Source: Rhizobium indicum (lineage in GTDB: Bacteria; Pseudomonadota; Alphaproteobacteria; Rhizobiales; Rhizobiaceae). From it: DNA of 64,000 nt. Below the pieces are notes generated by a model. That model did not search any database. It was given only the letters and a program-made list of their open reading frames with translations, and had not been told where the DNA came from. Positions 46,619 through 56,300 of this stretch are shown in pieces. How positions within the stretch are numbered: position 1 is the stretch's first letter; every line of letters begins with the position of its first letter. The stretch covers positions 1,736,001 through 1,800,000 of the forward strand of contig NZ_CP054021.1 of the NCBI RefSeq assembly GCF_005862305.2, in the 5' to 3' direction. The translations under genes were made by a program, and so were the position numbers.

Positions 46619-47406
46619 TGAGCATGTCTCAGACGCCCCTCGTCGAGGTGAAGAACCTCGTCAAACACTTCGGCTCCATCATTGCGCTGAACGGCGTGTC
46701 GCTCACCGTCAATGCCAACGAAGTGCTCTGCCTTCTCGGCGATAACGGCGCCGGCAAGTCGACGCTGATCAATACGCTCGCCGGCGTCTTCAAGCCGACA
46801 TCGGGAGAATTCCTGGTCGAAGGGCAGCCGCGCGCCTTTGCCGGTCCGCGCGACGCGCTCGATGCCGGTATCGCCACCGTGTATCAGGATCTCGCGATGA
46901 TCCCGCTGATGTCGGTGACCCGGAACTTTTTCATGGGACGCGAACCGCTCAAAGGCCTCGGCCCCTTCAAGCGCATGGACATGGAACACGCAAACAACGT
47001 GACGCGCGACGAGATGCACAGGATCGGCATCGATGTGCGCGATCCCGAGCAGGCCGTCGGCACGCTTTCCGGCGGAGAGCGCCAATGCGTTGCGATCGCG
47101 CGCGCGGTCTATTTCGGCGCCAAGGTGTTGATCCTCGACGAACCGACATCGGCACTCGGCGTGGCGCAAACATCGATGGTACTGAAATACATCAACCAGG
47201 TCCGCGGCAAGGGCCTCGGCGTGATCTTCATCACCCACAATGTTCGCCACGCCTATGCTGTCGGCAACCGCTTCACCGCGCTCAACCGCGGCCGCACGCT
47301 CGGCACCTATTCGAAGAGCGAGATCGGCATCGAGGACCTTCAAAACCTGATGGCCGGCGGCAAGGAGCTGCAGACCCTGTCGGAAGAACTCGGCGGAACG
47401 ATCTGA
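46618..47406 (+). CDS. ABC transporter ATPase, single-domain FrcA type
   Basis: A 262-residue ATP-binding protein. Walker A is GDNGAGKS (41-48), the signature is LSGGE (150-154) and Walker B is VLILDE (170-175), followed by PTSALG and an H-loop in FITHNVRHA. Unlike RbsA, which has two ATPase domains in about 500 residues, it has one, so it should act as a homodimer, as FrcA does. The ATG overlaps the permease stop codon (TGATG). The longer open frame back to 45979 is a shadow of the permease gene. Confidence 0.93.
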   Translation: MSMSQTPLVEVKNLVKHFGSIIALNGVSLTVNANEVLCLLGDNGAGKSTLINTLAGVFKPTSGEFLVEGQPRAFAGPRDALDAGIATVYQDLAMIPLMSVTRNFFMGREPLKGLGPFKRMDMEHANNVTRDEMHRIGIDVRDPEQAVGTLSGGERQCVAIARAVYFGAKVLILDEPTSALGVAQTSMVLKYINQVRGKGLGVIFITHNVRHAYAVGNRFTALNRGRTLGTYSKSEIGIEDLQNLMAGGKELQTLSEELGGTI

Positions 47407-47483
47407 CCGACCTTCACCCCGAACTACGATGCGGCGCTCGCGCCGCTCTCACCACCTCAGACCCTTGATATGGAAACCCTGCC

Positions 47484-48278
47484 ATGAGTGCTGCCAAGAC
47501 TTCCCCCTTCCCGCTTGCCGCCTGCGCCGAAATGCTCTGGCGCGACAAGCCGATCGAATGGCGCGCCGCGAGGCTGAAGGAAATGGGCTTCGGCGTCGGT
47601 CTCTGGAACTGGCCGGAGCACGACCTCGCCAAACTGGAGGCAACAGGCGCGACCTTCACGATCATGAACGGCTATCTCACCGGCCGCCTGACCGACGACG
47701 AGGGCGCCGCCGAACTTTTAAGGACGGCGCGCCAAACCGCTGAGATCGGCAAGCGGCTCGGTGTGCAGCGGCTGAACCTGCACGGCACCGGCCTCGGAGA
47801 TGGGGGCCTACCCGTCCAGCCGGTCGAAGTGGTCACCGGCGCGATGTGGCTGAAAGCGCGCGACACGCTCCTCCGGATCGTCGACATGGCCGAAGAGGAA
47901 AACGTCACCTTCACGCTCGAAAACCTCAATCTACCGGTCGATCATCCGGGCGTGCCCTTCGGACGCGCGGAAGACACGCTGGCGCTGGTCTCGAGCGTCG
48001 ATCACCCCCGGCTTCGCCTCAATCTCGACCTCTACCATGCCCAGATCGGCGAAGGGAACCTGATCGAGCTTTGCCGCAAATGCCTGCCCTGGATCGGCGA
48101 AATCCAGGTGGCCGACGTGCCGGGCCGCTGCGAGCCGGGGACCGGCGAAATCAACTGGCGCGGCATCGCCCGCGCGCTGAACGCCATGGGCTATTCCGGC
48201 CCGGTCGGCATGGAAGCCTGGTCGGCGGGCGATCCCGAAGCCGCGCTTGAAGCCTTCCGCACCGCCTTCACCCTCTGA
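47484..48278 (+). CDS. TIM-barrel isomerase, hydroxypyruvate isomerase-like
   Basis: A 264-residue protein of the sugar-phosphate isomerase/epimerase (AP-endonuclease-2) superfamily, closest in style to hydroxypyruvate isomerase (Hyi) and 2-oxo-tetronate isomerases. Metal-ligand segments are seen in TFTLENLNLPVDHPGVPFG and LRLNLDLYHAQIGEGNL, with a final glutamate in GPVGMEAWS. It lies within the transporter operon, 77 bases after the ATPase, and probably acts on the imported sugar or its oxidised product together with the dehydrogenase encoded next. Confidence 0.87.
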   Translation: MSAAKTSPFPLAACAEMLWRDKPIEWRAARLKEMGFGVGLWNWPEHDLAKLEATGATFTIMNGYLTGRLTDDEGAAELLRTARQTAEIGKRLGVQRLNLHGTGLGDGGLPVQPVEVVTGAMWLKARDTLLRIVDMAEEENVTFTLENLNLPVDHPGVPFGRAEDTLALVSSVDHPRLRLNLDLYHAQIGEGNLIELCRKCLPWIGEIQVADVPGRCEPGTGEINWRGIARALNAMGYSGPVGMEAWSAGDPEAALEAFRTAFTL

Positions 48279-48307
48279 TCCATCTCGATACGCACAGGAT
48301 TGCTGCC

Positions 48308-49327
48308 ATGCCAGCCAACAAACCCGTCAATCTCGGCCTCATCGGCGCCGGCCGCATCGGTTCCTTTCATGGGGAGACCGTGTCCCGCCGCCTCGTCAAC
48401 GCCAATCTCGTCGCCATCGCCGATCCCGCACCGGGCGCTGCCGCCAGGCTCGGCGAGACGCTCGACGTCGAGACCGCTTATACCGGCGTCGCGGAGCTTC
48501 TTTCCCATCCCGGGCTCGATGCCGTGATCATCGCCACACCTGCCCGCTTCCACACCAATATCCTCGTCCAGGCCGCCGAAGCCGGCAAGGCGATCTTCTG
48601 CGAAAAGCCGATGGCGCTGACACTGGAGGATGCCGATCGCGCTATTGCAGCGGCACGCGCGGCCAACGTTCCCCTTCAGGTCGGTTTCAACCGGCGTTGG
48701 GATCAGGCCTTTGCCGAAGGCCGTGCCGCGATCGACGAGGGAAAGATCGGCGCGCCGCAGCTGATCCGCTCGCTGACGCGCGATCCCGGCCCGTTCGGCG
48801 CCGATCCCGATCGCATTCCGCTCTGGACGATTTTCTACGAAACCCTCATTCACGACTTTGACACGCTGCTTTGGCTCAATCCCGGAGCAAAGCCCGTCGA
48901 GGTCCATGCAATGGCCGACGCCCTCATCCGGCCGGATGCCCGGGAGAAAGGCTTCCTCGATACGGCTGTAGTGACCATCCGGTTCGACAATGGCTCGATC
49001 GCGGTCGCCGAGGCAAACTTCTCCGCCCTCTACGGCTACGACATTCGCGGCGAAGTCTTCGGCTCCGGCGGGATGGTCACGATGGGCGACGTGCGCCGCT
49101 CTAGCATGACGCTCTTCGACGGCAATGGCGTCTCGAACGACACATGGCGCCGCGACACCGAGCACTTCGTTCACGGCTATACGGCCCAGCTCGCCTCTTT
49201 CGTTCGCGCCGTTCGTAACCGTGAACTACCCAAAGGGCCGACGGGTACGGATGCTCGCAATGCACTCGCAATCGCGCTTGCCTGCATCGCATCGGTTTCG
49301 AAAAAGCAGGCAATCCCGCTGGACTGA
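48308..49327 (+). CDS. Gfo/Idh/MocA-family dehydrogenase, inositol 2-dehydrogenase-like
   Basis: A 339-residue NAD(P)-dependent oxidoreductase. The Rossmann loop is LIGAGRIGSFHGE (13-18 core) and the catalytic Lys100 is in CEKPMAL. His182 and Asp183 in LIHDFDTLLW match the usual active-site pair. It resembles inositol 2-dehydrogenase (IolG) and its relatives, in keeping with an IolE-like gene across the LacI regulator. It follows the isomerase by 29 bases. Substrate is inferred as a cyclitol or hexose; it could also be a scyllo-inositol or 1,5-anhydro sugar enzyme. Confidence 0.9.
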   Translation: MPANKPVNLGLIGAGRIGSFHGETVSRRLVNANLVAIADPAPGAAARLGETLDVETAYTGVAELLSHPGLDAVIIATPARFHTNILVQAAEAGKAIFCEKPMALTLEDADRAIAAARAANVPLQVGFNRRWDQAFAEGRAAIDEGKIGAPQLIRSLTRDPGPFGADPDRIPLWTIFYETLIHDFDTLLWLNPGAKPVEVHAMADALIRPDAREKGFLDTAVVTIRFDNGSIAVAEANFSALYGYDIRGEVFGSGGMVTMGDVRRSSMTLFDGNGVSNDTWRRDTEHFVHGYTAQLASFVRAVRNRELPKGPTGTDARNALAIALACIASVSKKQAIPLD

Positions 49328-49383
49328 AGGCCAACCGCGGTGCGTCCGGAGCCGGCGCACTGCATCTCGAAGGAACCACGGTC

Positions 49384-49713
49384 ATGAATTCTGAGGAAAA
49401 TCTCAAGCGGCCGACCGATCTGACCGAACTCAAGGCCATGATCGTCAAGACAGGCTTGACGCTGCCCGAACAGCAGGAACGCGCTGCCCGCATGGCGCTC
49501 ACAAATCCGGAACTGATCGCGTTCGGGACCGTCGCTTCTGTCGCGCTCAAGTGCTCCGTCTCCCCCTCCACCGTCGTTCGCGTTGCCACCGCTCTCGGAT
49601 TTGCGAGCTTTCGCGACTTCAAGACATTTTTCCGGCAGCATCTGAAAACATCCCGCCTTGCCGAGCAGAGCATAAACACTGCCCGACACGCGCCTCCCAT
49701 CCCGAACCGATGA
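49384..49713 (+). CDS. Truncated RpiR/MurR-type HTH protein without SIS domain
   Basis: A 109-residue protein that consists of an RpiR N-terminal helix-turn-helix domain only (LTLPEQQERAARMALTNPEL, then VSPSTVVRVATALGFASFRDF). Full-length RpiR regulators have about 280 residues with a C-terminal SIS sugar-phosphate domain; here the frame ends after FFRQHLKTSRLAEQ and the 175 bases that follow contain no SIS sequence in any frame. It is last in the sugar operon, 56 bases after the dehydrogenase. It is either a degraded regulator or a small effector-free DNA-binding protein. Confidence 0.82.
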   Translation: MNSEENLKRPTDLTELKAMIVKTGLTLPEQQERAARMALTNPELIAFGTVASVALKCSVSPSTVVRVATALGFASFRDFKTFFRQHLKTSRLAEQSINTARHAPPIPNR

Positions 49714-49823
49714 TGTCCTAAAGCGAGAGGGCCGGCGGCGGTGTTCCACTGATCTGCCGCTGAGGCTCGACCGCATGCTCCAGCAAAAAAATTCCTCCCT
49801 AAGTTCTTATGGCAAAAAGCCGT

Positions 49824-49868
49824 TTGCACATTACCATTTCCGGATATAGTGACGTGACACGCGTCACG
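49824..49868 (+). promoter_or_regulatory. Promoter and operator-like palindrome before the DUF937 gene
   Basis: TTGCAC (49824-49829) and TATAGT (49845-49850), 15 bases apart, form a possible promoter. Overlapping the expected start point is CGTGAC-ACGC-GTCACG (49853-49868), a perfect 6-bp inverted repeat. Confidence 0.5.
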
Positions 49869-49888
49869 ACTCGGGGAAAGGGACCTCC

Positions 49889-50755
49889 ATGCTGCCACTC
49901 TTCGACATGATGATGCAGGCGCAGAACGGCGCGGCGATGGAGGCGATCGCCCGGCAGTTCAACCTTGCGCAGGAACAAGCGACGAAGGCAATGGCGGCGC
50001 TGATGCCGGCCTTTTCCGCAGGGCTGAAGCGCAGCACCAGCAATCCCTATGATTTCGTCGGGCTGATGCAGGCGGTCTCCTCCGGCAATTATGCGCGATA
50101 TTTCGAGGATATGAACCGGGCGTTCACGCCGGAGGGCATTTCCGACGGCAACAATATCCTTGCTCAACTCTTCGGTTCGAAGGAGGTTTCGCGTGCGGTC
50201 GCGGCCCAGGCCGCGCAGATGACCGGCATCGGCCAGGATATCTACAAACGGATGCTGCCGGTGCTCGCCGATACGCTGATGGGCGGGCTGTTCAAACAGA
50301 CGACCGGCCAGATGGCCTCGCCGGTCAACCCCTTCGTCAACACCGCGATGAACGAGACCATCCAGAAGTGGCTGGAAAGCACCGGCTTTGCGCCGAAGCC
50401 GAAGACAGCTCCGGAACCCAGCATCTTCGACAATCCCTTCACGCAGGCGATGCAGCTGATGTTTTCGGTGCCGAAGCCGGAAGCGACATCTCAACCGAAC
50501 CCCTTCCTCGACAATCCCTTTGCCAAGGCGTTCCAGGAGATGATGGGCGGGCTCGGCCAGCAGCCGGCGGCCCCGACCAAGACCAAGACGCCGGAGGCGC
50601 CGAAGGAAGAGGCGAAGCTCAATGCCGACAGCTATACCGAGATGCTGAACGCCATGTTCGACAGCGGACTGGAAGTGCAGAAGAACTACCAGAGGAACCT
50701 GGAAGCGATCTTCGAAACCTATCGGCCGAAGCCCTCCTCGGACAAGGGCGAATAG
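49889..50755 (+). CDS. DUF937-domain protein
   Basis: A 288-residue protein. The N-terminal half (about 1-165) is the helical DUF937 domain: LPLFDMMMQAQNGAAMEAIA, then LAQEQATKAMAALMPAF and GLKRSTSNPYDF. The C-terminal half has three similar NPF-containing segments (DNPFTQAMQLMF, NPFLDNPFAKAFQEMM, MLNAMFDSGLEVQKNY) joined by Pro/Lys-rich linkers, and looks like a phasin-type amphipathic helix set. No enzyme motif or signal peptide is seen. DUF937 proteins have no settled function. It has its own promoter with a palindrome. Confidence 0.85.
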   Translation: MLPLFDMMMQAQNGAAMEAIARQFNLAQEQATKAMAALMPAFSAGLKRSTSNPYDFVGLMQAVSSGNYARYFEDMNRAFTPEGISDGNNILAQLFGSKEVSRAVAAQAAQMTGIGQDIYKRMLPVLADTLMGGLFKQTTGQMASPVNPFVNTAMNETIQKWLESTGFAPKPKTAPEPSIFDNPFTQAMQLMFSVPKPEATSQPNPFLDNPFAKAFQEMMGGLGQQPAAPTKTKTPEAPKEEAKLNADSYTEMLNAMFDSGLEVQKNYQRNLEAIFETYRPKPSSDKGE

Positions 50756-50756
50756 C

Positions 50757-50935
50757 GCTCTAAAGCGCGACGCGATCTTTCAGATTCGCTTGCCACGCTT
50801 TAGGTGGTTGGTTTCGCGCATGTCGTTGCCGCAAAACCGCGGCACAGTTTTGCGCGACATGCTTTAGATTTTTGCGCATGTCGTTATCGCAAAACCGCGA
50901 CACACTTTTGCGCGACATGCTTTAGCGCATAAAAA
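50757..50935. repeat. Cluster of family A palindromes (two inverted copies plus module B)
   Basis: Two family A elements in reverse orientation, 50817-50862 and 50875-50920, 58 bases apart. They are preceded by module B (GCGACGCGATCTTTCAGATTCGC at 50767-50789, given here in two overlapping parts). This region of about 180 bases fills the gap between the DUF937 and DUF1127 genes and should form strong stem-loops. Confidence 0.8.
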
Positions 50936-51019
50936 AACCCGGAGATGGCTTGGGAAAGCCGATCACCGGGTCAAGCGGCAGGGCTATTGGCTATCACCCT
51001 GCGGGGAAACTCGCCGCTC

Positions 51020-51319
51020 CTACTGTTCGTAGGAGCGGAAGAGCGACAGGCGCCAGCGATTGCGCGCCGAGCGCGTCAGATGTTCCGACGGGTCCTCGAA
51101 AAAGGTCGACGCCAGGAACGCGGAGGTCAGGTCGGCCCTGCTAAGGCCGATATCCCTCAGCTGAGCGTCGCTCAGATCGTGCAGCGTGTTGATCTCCATC
51201 CGATTGCGGAACCCGCGAAAGAGGGAGGTCAACGGTGCGAGGCCTGCTGCCAGACGCTGGGGAAACGTCGGGGTGAGCTTGCCGCAGTCGAGTTCTATTG
51301 TTCTGTCTGTCATCCGCAT
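51020..51319 (-). CDS. DUF1127-domain small protein
   Basis: A 99-residue protein; the start at 51319 is preceded by AAGGAGAG. The DUF1127 core (about 36-64) reads FRGFRNRMEINTLHDLSDAQ then LRDIGLSRADL, the arginine-rich amphipathic motif typical of the family. It has an extra C-terminal segment of about 35 residues. In Agrobacterium and Brucella small DUF1127 proteins affect RNA turnover and stress or phosphate responses, and several are activated by the LysR regulator VtlR. A VtlR/LsrB-like gene is divergent from this one, 213 bases away. Confidence 0.88.
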   Translation of the reverse strand: MRMTDRTIELDCGKLTPTFPQRLAAGLAPLTSLFRGFRNRMEINTLHDLSDAQLRDIGLSRADLTSAFLASTFFEDPSEHLTRSARNRWRLSLFRSYEQ

Positions 51320-51410
51320 GGGACTCTCCTTTCTTTCGATTTCTTTCAGGCGCGCAACAACCCACCCCTCCCGCGAGGTCGTGCGGGAAGGAGCAAGGCT
51401 GAATTCGCTC

Positions 51411-51431
51411 GGACAGGCAGGGTGTCTGTCC
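51411..51431. promoter_or_regulatory. Inverted repeat between DUF1127 and lysR genes
   Basis: GGACAG (51411-51416) and CTGTCC (51426-51431) around 9 bases, in the divergent control region. It is a candidate regulator site only; no factor is assigned. Confidence 0.35.
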
Positions 51432-51532
51432 TTCACTTTGCTTGATTTGCATCCCGAAGATGCCAAAGACCTATTGATCAGTCCAACGAATGTTTCTAAT
51501 GATTATCATCAGCTATCTTTATGGGTGACAAC

Positions 51533-52489
51533 ATGTCCGCGCCTCTTGATCTCGACCAATTGCAGACTTTCATTGCCATCGTCGATTCCGGCAGCTTCAC
51601 CAAGGCCGCCGACCGGGTCTACAAGACCCAATCGGCCGTCTCCATGCAGATGCGCCGTCTCGAGGAACGCATCGGCAAGCAGCTGTTCATCAAGGACGGG
51701 CGCGGCAACCGGCTGACCGTCGAGGGCGAAAAACTGCTCAACTATGCCCGGCGCATCATCCGCCTCAACAATGAGGCGATCGCGGCCTTCGACGACAACA
51801 GGCTGGAAGGGATGCTGCGGATCGGCACGCCTGATGACTATGCCGACCGCTACATGCCTGAGATCATCGGCCGCTTCGCCAAGACGCATCCGAATGTCGA
51901 GCTCTATATCGTCTGCGAGCCCTCGGTGGATCTTGCCGAACGCATGCATAAGGGCGAGCTCGACATCGCGCTCGTCACCCACAATCCGCGCGAGCGCATG
52001 TCCGATGTGGTGAGAACCGAGCCGCTCTGCTGGGTGGGTTCGGCCAACCATCCGATCCGCGACGACGCGCCGGTGCCGCTTGCCGTCGGCCGGCGTGACT
52101 GCCAGTGGCGCCAGCTCGCCTGCTCGGCGCTCGATGCTGTGGGGCGCGAGCACCAGATCCTGTTCACCAGCTGGTCCTGCACCGTCGTTGCCGCTGCTGT
52201 GCTTGCCGGCATGGCGGTTTCGGTGATGCCGGAATCGGCGCTGCGGACGGGCATGAAGGTGTTGAGCCAGGCGGACGGCTTCCCGGCGCTGCCGCCGGTG
52301 CAGATCGGCATCATGAAGCGACCGGGCGTTTCGCTCTCGCTGATGAACGCGATCACCGCGCATATCACCGCCTGCCTCGACAACATCACGCCCACTGTCG
52401 TCGACGACAGCCTCGAGGCAGACGTCAAATCTGCCCAGGCGCGCCTTTATCCGCGGCTGAAGGCGGCCAATATGGTCCCAAGCTGGTAG
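51533..52489 (+). CDS. LysR-family regulator, LsrB/VtlR-like
   Basis: A 318-residue LysR protein. I take the start at 51533 (MSAPLDLDQLQTF) since GGTGAC lies just upstream and homologues begin this way; ATG at 51521 adds four residues. Its DNA-binding domain (FTKAADRVYKTQSAVSMQMRR) is close to the LsrB/VtlR group, which controls oxidative stress response, symbiosis or virulence and small DUF1127 genes. Cysteines at PLCWVGS, RDCQW, LACSAL and TSWSC could act as redox switches as in LsrB. It is divergent from a DUF1127 gene, its likely target. It may be a paralogue of the main LsrB. Confidence 0.85.
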   Translation: MSAPLDLDQLQTFIAIVDSGSFTKAADRVYKTQSAVSMQMRRLEERIGKQLFIKDGRGNRLTVEGEKLLNYARRIIRLNNEAIAAFDDNRLEGMLRIGTPDDYADRYMPEIIGRFAKTHPNVELYIVCEPSVDLAERMHKGELDIALVTHNPRERMSDVVRTEPLCWVGSANHPIRDDAPVPLAVGRRDCQWRQLACSALDAVGREHQILFTSWSCTVVAAAVLAGMAVSVMPESALRTGMKVLSQADGFPALPPVQIGIMKRPGVSLSLMNAITAHITACLDNITPTVVDDSLEADVKSAQARLYPRLKAANMVPSW

Positions 52490-52495
52490 CCGCTC

Positions 52496-53137
52496 TCAGG
52501 CGGCGCGCGGCAGGGTCGTGGCGAAAAGGGAGGCGCGGATGACGCGCTTCCACTCATCGAGCATACGCCGCGCCAAGGCCTCCTCGCTGACGGCGGCAAG
52601 CCGGATGACGGCGCCGATCAGGTGGCTGAATAGGTAAGTGCGCGCATACATTTCTTCGTCGCAAAGGTCGGGAGCCAGCTGACGCACGGCGTCATGGAAG
52701 ATGCCGGCGACGTGACCGCTGTGCTCGATATTCAACTGCAGCAGATCCTGATCGGTCTCCGTTCCCATCCAGACACCGAGATAGACGGGATCGTTGTGGT
52801 AGGAATCGTAATACCAGTCGATGGTGGCGCAGACGACGTCCTGCGCCTGGTCGAGTGACTGAACGTCGGCAAACATCGCCGCCATCTTCGCCTGGATCGC
52901 CGAGGCGTGCTGGTCGAACAGGGCTTTGACGATCGCCGCCTTCTCCGGGAAATACTGGTAGACCGAACCGATCGGCACCTTGGCGGCGATGGCGAGTTCC
53001 GTCATCCGCATGGCGCTGACGCCCTTTTCGGCGATGATCTTGGCGGCGGCGGCGAGAATAAGGTCCAGCCTCTGGATGCTGCGCTCCTGCTTCGGCTTCC
53101 TGCGCAAGCCGATCCGATCCATGCTTTCCGCGCCCAT
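52496..53137 (-). CDS. TetR-family transcriptional regulator
   Basis: A TetR-like regulator of about 213 residues. The helix-turn-helix is ILAAAAKIIAEKGVSAMRMT followed by ELAIAAKVPIGSVYQYFPEK, and the ligand-binding part is all-helical. The frame is open back to 53230 with several ATG codons (53230, 53215, 53173, 53137, 53122). I choose 53137, where GGGAAC precedes, but 53173 is nearly as likely. It lies six bases from the convergent LysR gene and downstream of the autotransporter strand; its target is not evident. Confidence 0.87.
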   Translation of the reverse strand: MGAESMDRIGLRRKPKQERSIQRLDLILAAAAKIIAEKGVSAMRMTELAIAAKVPIGSVYQYFPEKAAIVKALFDQHASAIQAKMAAMFADVQSLDQAQDVVCATIDWYYDSYHNDPVYLGVWMGTETDQDLLQLNIEHSGHVAGIFHDAVRQLAPDLCDEEMYARTYLFSHLIGAVIRLAAVSEEALARRMLDEWKRVIRASLFATTLPRAA

Positions 53138-53351
53138 GTCGTTCCCATTCTTTTTGTTCGCGCCGGAAGGCATGACATGCAGGTCTTCATCGGCCGTAAA
53201 TGGAAACACTCGCATTTTAACGACCGGCAAAAGCGTATGAAAAACGGGGCTCTACGGCATTATGCTGCAACTCAAAGTGTTGCAATGTCCTTACGCGCCT
53301 GAAAAGACGCGGGAGCGCTGCAATGCATCTCGTATTTAAATCGGGACGTTT

Positions 53352-56300
53352 CTAGAATTTCACCGACAGCGCCGCTTTAACCCCATGCTGCTGCGCGTTA
53401 TCGGCAATCTGGCCGGAATAGGCGATGCCGAGGATGGCGCTTCCGGTGAGGTCGAAGTCGAGCCCGGCGTCGAGAACCAAGGCGTTCTCTGCCACCGGCA
53501 CGCCGGCGACGGTGAACGCGTCGCCTCCGGCAAAAGCCTGCGTCGACAGCGGAACGATGTCGCCGGCGGCGTGCCGCCAGCCTGACATGCCGCGCAGGGT
53601 GGCGTTCGTCTCACCCAGGCGGATCTCCATTTCAGCATGCAGCCCAAGCGTGGTGATCGTGGTGTTGGTCATGCGGCTGGAGCTGTGGAGCGCAGCCGCC
53701 CCGCCCTCTTCGGTGAAACCCGCCGTTCGAATACCCACATGAGCGAGATTGACGAAGGGCTCGAAAGAGGCCGCCGCCGTATCAAACTGATAGCCCAGCT
53801 CCGCAAATGCCTGCAGCGTGCCGGCATTATAGCTCGCCTCCAGCCTGTCCTCGAAGCTTCCGATGGCGACGCGGCGGCTGGTTTCGATCTCATGCCATGT
53901 GTGAGCGACGCCGGAGCGGAAGGCGAGACCGCCCCATTGCGTACCGGCGTAAAGGCCGAGATGATAATCGTCGCTCGATCCCGATGAGCTTCGATGCCGC
54001 GGATCGAATTGGGAATTGCTGTAACCGGCCATCAGGCCGAGCCTGACGTCATCGAACATGGCGTCGACGCCGGCGAGAAACCCGCCGGTCTGGTGGTTGA
54101 GGGTGGCGGCATTGCCGTCCGTGCGTGTCTCGCTTGCGCCGCCAAAGGCCGTGCTCCAGAAAACCGGCGCGTCCGAAGGATCGGCAGCGATGAGTTCCGG
54201 ACCGCCCGGCCAGAAAGCCTGAATCGGGATTACGCCGGCACCGGCATCGCCGAACGCGGAACGCAGGCGCTCGTTGGCGGCCTCGCGGACAAAGAGGCTT
54301 TGCGTGATCAGCGCGGTTTTTAGCGAGGCATGAATTTCACCGGAAAGCGCGTCGTAACTCGCCTGGATCAACGGCTCGTCATCGGGCAATGTGACGATGG
54401 CATCGTAGATATCGTTGCCAGTTCCGAGATTCTCTGCAGCCTCTGCCGCGGCAATCTGGTTGCGCGTCCGTGCCATGTCGCTGAAACTGATGTCGTTGCG
54501 TTCGATCTCCAGATAGACGTTGTTCGGATCATAGGAGAGATCCGCCGAGAGGAAGGCGTAATTGGAGGTGACGGCGCCGAATGTTCCGTTGATCCCGCCG
54601 GCGGCGGTAAGGATCGTATAGGTGGAGAAAGGCTGGTAGTCGCCATTCATCCCGACATGGGTAACGCTGGCGCCATTGAGGAACGCGGTCCCCGTGACCA
54701 AGATGAGGTCGCTGGCAGTGCTGCCGGGATCCACCTCAACTTCATAGGTGGAACTGGGATCGAAGGTGAGGTTACCGCCGATGGTCAATGTTCCGATGGA
54801 GTTGCCCGGCGCGATGGTGGCGCCGGCGCCGGCGGTCACCGCACCGAGATGACCCGAGCCGGCCAGCGTGCCGCCCGTCATCATCAGGATGCCGCCAAGG
54901 CTGCCGTTGACGATCAGGCGTCCGTCCGCAACCGTGGTGGTGCCGGTAAAGCCTGAACTGTTGCCGGTCAGACGCAAGGTGCCGTTGCCCAGCATGGTGA
55001 AGTCGCCGCTGCCGGAGAGTATGCCGCCATAGGTGCTGCTGCTCGCCTGATCGAGCTTGAGTTCGGCGCCGCCGATGGCGATCTCGCCGCTGCTTCCCGA
55101 AAGCGCTCCCATGGTCAGATCGAAGCCGCCGAGATCGAGTATACCGCCATTGACCGCATAGGCGCCGTTCTGAACGAAGGCGCCGGCGCCGCCCGCCTGC
55201 AACGTGCCGGCCCCAACCGTCGTCGCACCGCCATAACTGTTGGCGCCCGACAGCGTCAGCGTGCCGGCGCCCTGCTTGGTCAAACCGCCGGCACCTTGCA
55301 GATCCGTCCCAATGCCGATGGCAAAGCCATTGGTGTCGATAAAGGCGCCGCCCGCATCGAGCATGACATCTCCGGCGTTGAACCCGCCCAGGAAATTCGC
55401 CTCATTGCCCGTTGCACGCAGAACACCGCCATCGAAGACGAGCCCGGCGTCACCGGCGCCCCTGTCGATATAACCGGTCTCCAGGACGCCGCGTCCGCTT
55501 CCGGCGCTGCCGACAAGTTCTACCGTTCCCGTGGCGCCCGAATCGTCGGCGATGACAACCCCGGAAGCCGAAATCATGCCGCCGTTCTCGACCGTCACGC
55601 TGCCCGAGCCGAATTCGCCGACAAACAACGCGCTGGAACTGATCCAGCTCGATCCCGTGCCCGTCACGCTGACCACGCCGCTGCCGTTCGTACTGAAGCC
55701 GACATAACCCAGGCTGCCGGTGACCGAGCCGCCGTTCGAAATGGTCAGTGATCCCGCGCCGGCCGTGCCGACCGAGACTTCGGTGGAGTTGCTCCAGACC
55801 GAGTTCGGGCCGGTAACGATGACCTCGCCGATGGCGGTGGAATCATTGCTGATATAGCCGGACGCGCTGTTGACCGTTCCGCCATTGGAAATGATCAGAG
55901 TACCGGCGCCGCTATCGCCGATGGTGAGATCCTGCGAATTCGTCCAGGTCGAGCCGCTGCCTGTCACCGTCACCGTGCCGCTGGCAGCGGCGGAGAAATA
56001 GCCGATATAACCGTTGATATTGTCGACAGCACCTCCGTTTTCGATGGTGAGCGTGCCGGTGCCTTCATTGCCGATATAAAGGTCGTCGGCATTGGTCCAG
56101 GTTGAGCCTGCCCCCGTGACCGTCACCGTGCCGCTGGCGCCCGGGTCGACGCCGAGCACGCCGATGTCATTGCTGACGGCGCCGCCATTGCGGATGATAA
56201 GGGCTGCGTCGTCGCCGTTCTGGTCGCCCACGAGGAGGTCGGTATTGATTGTCCATGGGCTCGGTTGCGTGCCCGGGCCGGCACCGCCCGGATCGTTGCC

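Noticed and set aside
48191..49174. A 327-codon minus-strand frame opposite the Gfo/Idh/MocA gene
   Set aside because: Antisense shadow of a gene with intact Rossmann and EKP motifs.
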